DNA from: Megalopta genalis
Taxonomy: Eukaryota; Arthropoda; Insecta; Hymenoptera; Halictidae
Length of the DNA: 64,000 nucleotides
NCBI RefSeq assembly: GCF_051020955.1
Contig: NW_027476385.1
Span: forward strand, 124,001 to 188,000
Direction: 5' to 3'
Part shown: positions 63,201 to 64,000 of the stretch, in pieces
Layout: each line of letters begins with the position of its first letter
Numbering within the stretch: the first letter of the stretch is position 1
Program-made: the position numbers and the translations under genes
The notes under the pieces: model-generated
Databases searched by the model: none
What the model was told of the DNA's origin: nothing
What the model saw: only the letters and a program-made list of their open reading frames with translations

Positions 63201-64000
63201 TCTTCAAATCCATGCGAAAAAATGGTTTATCTTCAAATACTTGTGATATACATGATTTAGCTTCAACTGCTTGCGAAACAAACGAGTTAGCTTCAAAACC
63301 AAGCGAAACACATGATTTAGCTGCAAATCAATGCGAAGTAGAAGCCTTAGCTTCAAATACATGAGAAACAAATGATTTAACTTCAGATAATTACGATGTA
63401 AGTGATATAGCTTCAAATGCACGCGATACAAACGAGTTAGTCTCAAGTCCATGCGAATCACGTGGTTTATCTTCAAATCAAAGCGAAGTAGAAGGCTTAG
63501 CTTCAAATACATGAGAAACAAATGATTTATCTTCAGATAATTGCGATATAAGTGATGTAGCTTCAAATGCAGGTGAAACAATCGAGTTAGCTTCAAATCA
63601 ATGCGAAGTAGAAGGCTTATCTTCAAATCCATGCGAAACCAATGGTTTAGCTTCAAATACTTGTGATATACATGATTTAGCTTCAACTGCATGCGAAACA
63701 AACGAGTTAGCTTCAAAACCAAGCGAAACACATCATTTACCTGCAAATCAATGCGAAGTAGAAGGCTTAGCATCAAATCCATGCGAATCAAACGGTTTAG
63801 CTTCAAATACTTGTGATATACATGATTTGTCTCCAAATGCAGGCGAAACAAACGAGTTAGCTTCAAATCCATGCGAAACACATGATTTAGATTCAAATCA
63901 GTGCGAAGTACAAGGCTTATGTTCAAATACATGAGAAACATATGATTTATCATCAGATAATTGCGATATATGTGATATAGCTGCAAATGCAGGCGAAACA
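57291..64000. repeat. About 3.0-3.3 kb large-scale duplication, to window end
   Basis: Sequence from about 57300 to 60540 corresponds to about 60595 to 63660. The offset is 3288 bp at the start, 3047 bp in the middle and 3075 bp later, because whole monomers were lost or gained. Markers at 58612 and 59401 pair with 61659 and 62476. Single-base indels specific to one copy are seen near 59213, 59964, 60368 and 61229-62160; a one-base loss at 60147 is shared with 63221. The remainder to 64000 is ordinary satellite. Confidence 0.82.

Larger units (their letters stand above)
12900..64000. repeat. 30-bp satellite array, right part (to window end)
   Basis: About 51 kb of the same 30-bp satellite, with no unique insert that I can find. 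Besides types A-E it has two recurrent types: F (acatgagaaacaaatg) and G (cagataattgcgatataag). F and G take the C and D places in an alternative pentamer, often followed by an E variant with aatgcaggcgaaac. Non-30-bp length changes are very rare. From 15.8 kb onward an 8-bp insertion recurs. Open frames up to 631 codons (minus strand 45079-43184) are decapeptide repeats arising from the monomer length. The array continues past the window end. Confidence 0.95.

Noticed and set aside
1..64000. Dozens of long open frames on both strands (for example minus 45079-43184, 631 codons; plus 51852-52640, 262 codons) as protein-coding genes
   Set aside because: They are decapeptide repeats produced by a 30-bp monomer in three frames at once, on opposite strands, with no signal peptide, domain, intron or flanking unique sequence. 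Recurrent monomer types bring stops in at regular unit boundaries.
12900..64000. CRISPR array
   Set aside because: Repeat and 'spacer' are not separable: the whole 30 bp is repeated with graded variation, there are no unique spacers, no leader and no cas genes, and the element in the window is a metazoan retrotransposon.
1..64000. Telomeric repeat (TTAGG-like, as the monomer contains TTAGCT)
   Set aside because: TTAG occurs once per 30-bp monomer and not as a short tandem telomere repeat.

Overview
The window is a single giant tandem-repeat (satellite) array broken once by a decayed BEL/Pao LTR retrotransposon. I see no host gene. BEL/Pao elements are metazoan and common in arthropods, and the pol protein reads like insect copies, so an insect (possibly hymenopteran) genome is my best inference; the species cannot be named from this sequence.

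Layout. (1) 1-5947: left part of the array. (2) 5948-12899: a 6952-bp BEL/Pao element on the minus strand, with two 632-bp LTRs, a 5-bp target duplication (CTTGC), a primer-binding site matching the 3' end of tRNA-Tyr, a gag-protease-RT-RNase H-integrase region, and five inactivating changes. (3) 12900-64000: right part of the array, running off the window. The array has roughly 1,900 monomers of almost exactly 30 bp.

Array structure. Seven recurrent monomer types are recognisable. Five (A-E) follow one another as a 150-bp pentamer. Two others (F, G) replace C and D in an alternative pentamer. Above this lie larger and partly nested units: 1438 and 1501 bp on the left; about 300 bp at 13.8-15.7 kb; 728 bp at 17 and 32 kb; 420-bp pairs; 1230 bp; 1118 bp with a nested 390-bp duplication; and about 3.0-3.3 kb near the right end. 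An 8-bp insertion recurring 26 times between 15.8 and 62.5 kb is spaced 30n+8, so it serves as a phase marker for unit history.

Coding. Because 30 is a multiple of 3, three of six frames are open in the consensus monomer, giving many long decapeptide-repeat open frames on both strands (up to 631 codons on the minus strand). Recurrent monomer types carry stops in the plus frame and in one minus frame; the third open frame is cut at unit boundaries. I treat these frames as by-products of the satellite and have not annotated them as genes.

The most interesting features are the strict 30-bp bookkeeping, the roughly 10-bp phasing of A/T tracts with a nucleosome-sized 150-bp unit, the 8-bp phase marker, and, in the retroelement, a frame change on a G-run just before the protease plus a second tRNA-Tyr-like primer site inside the LTR.
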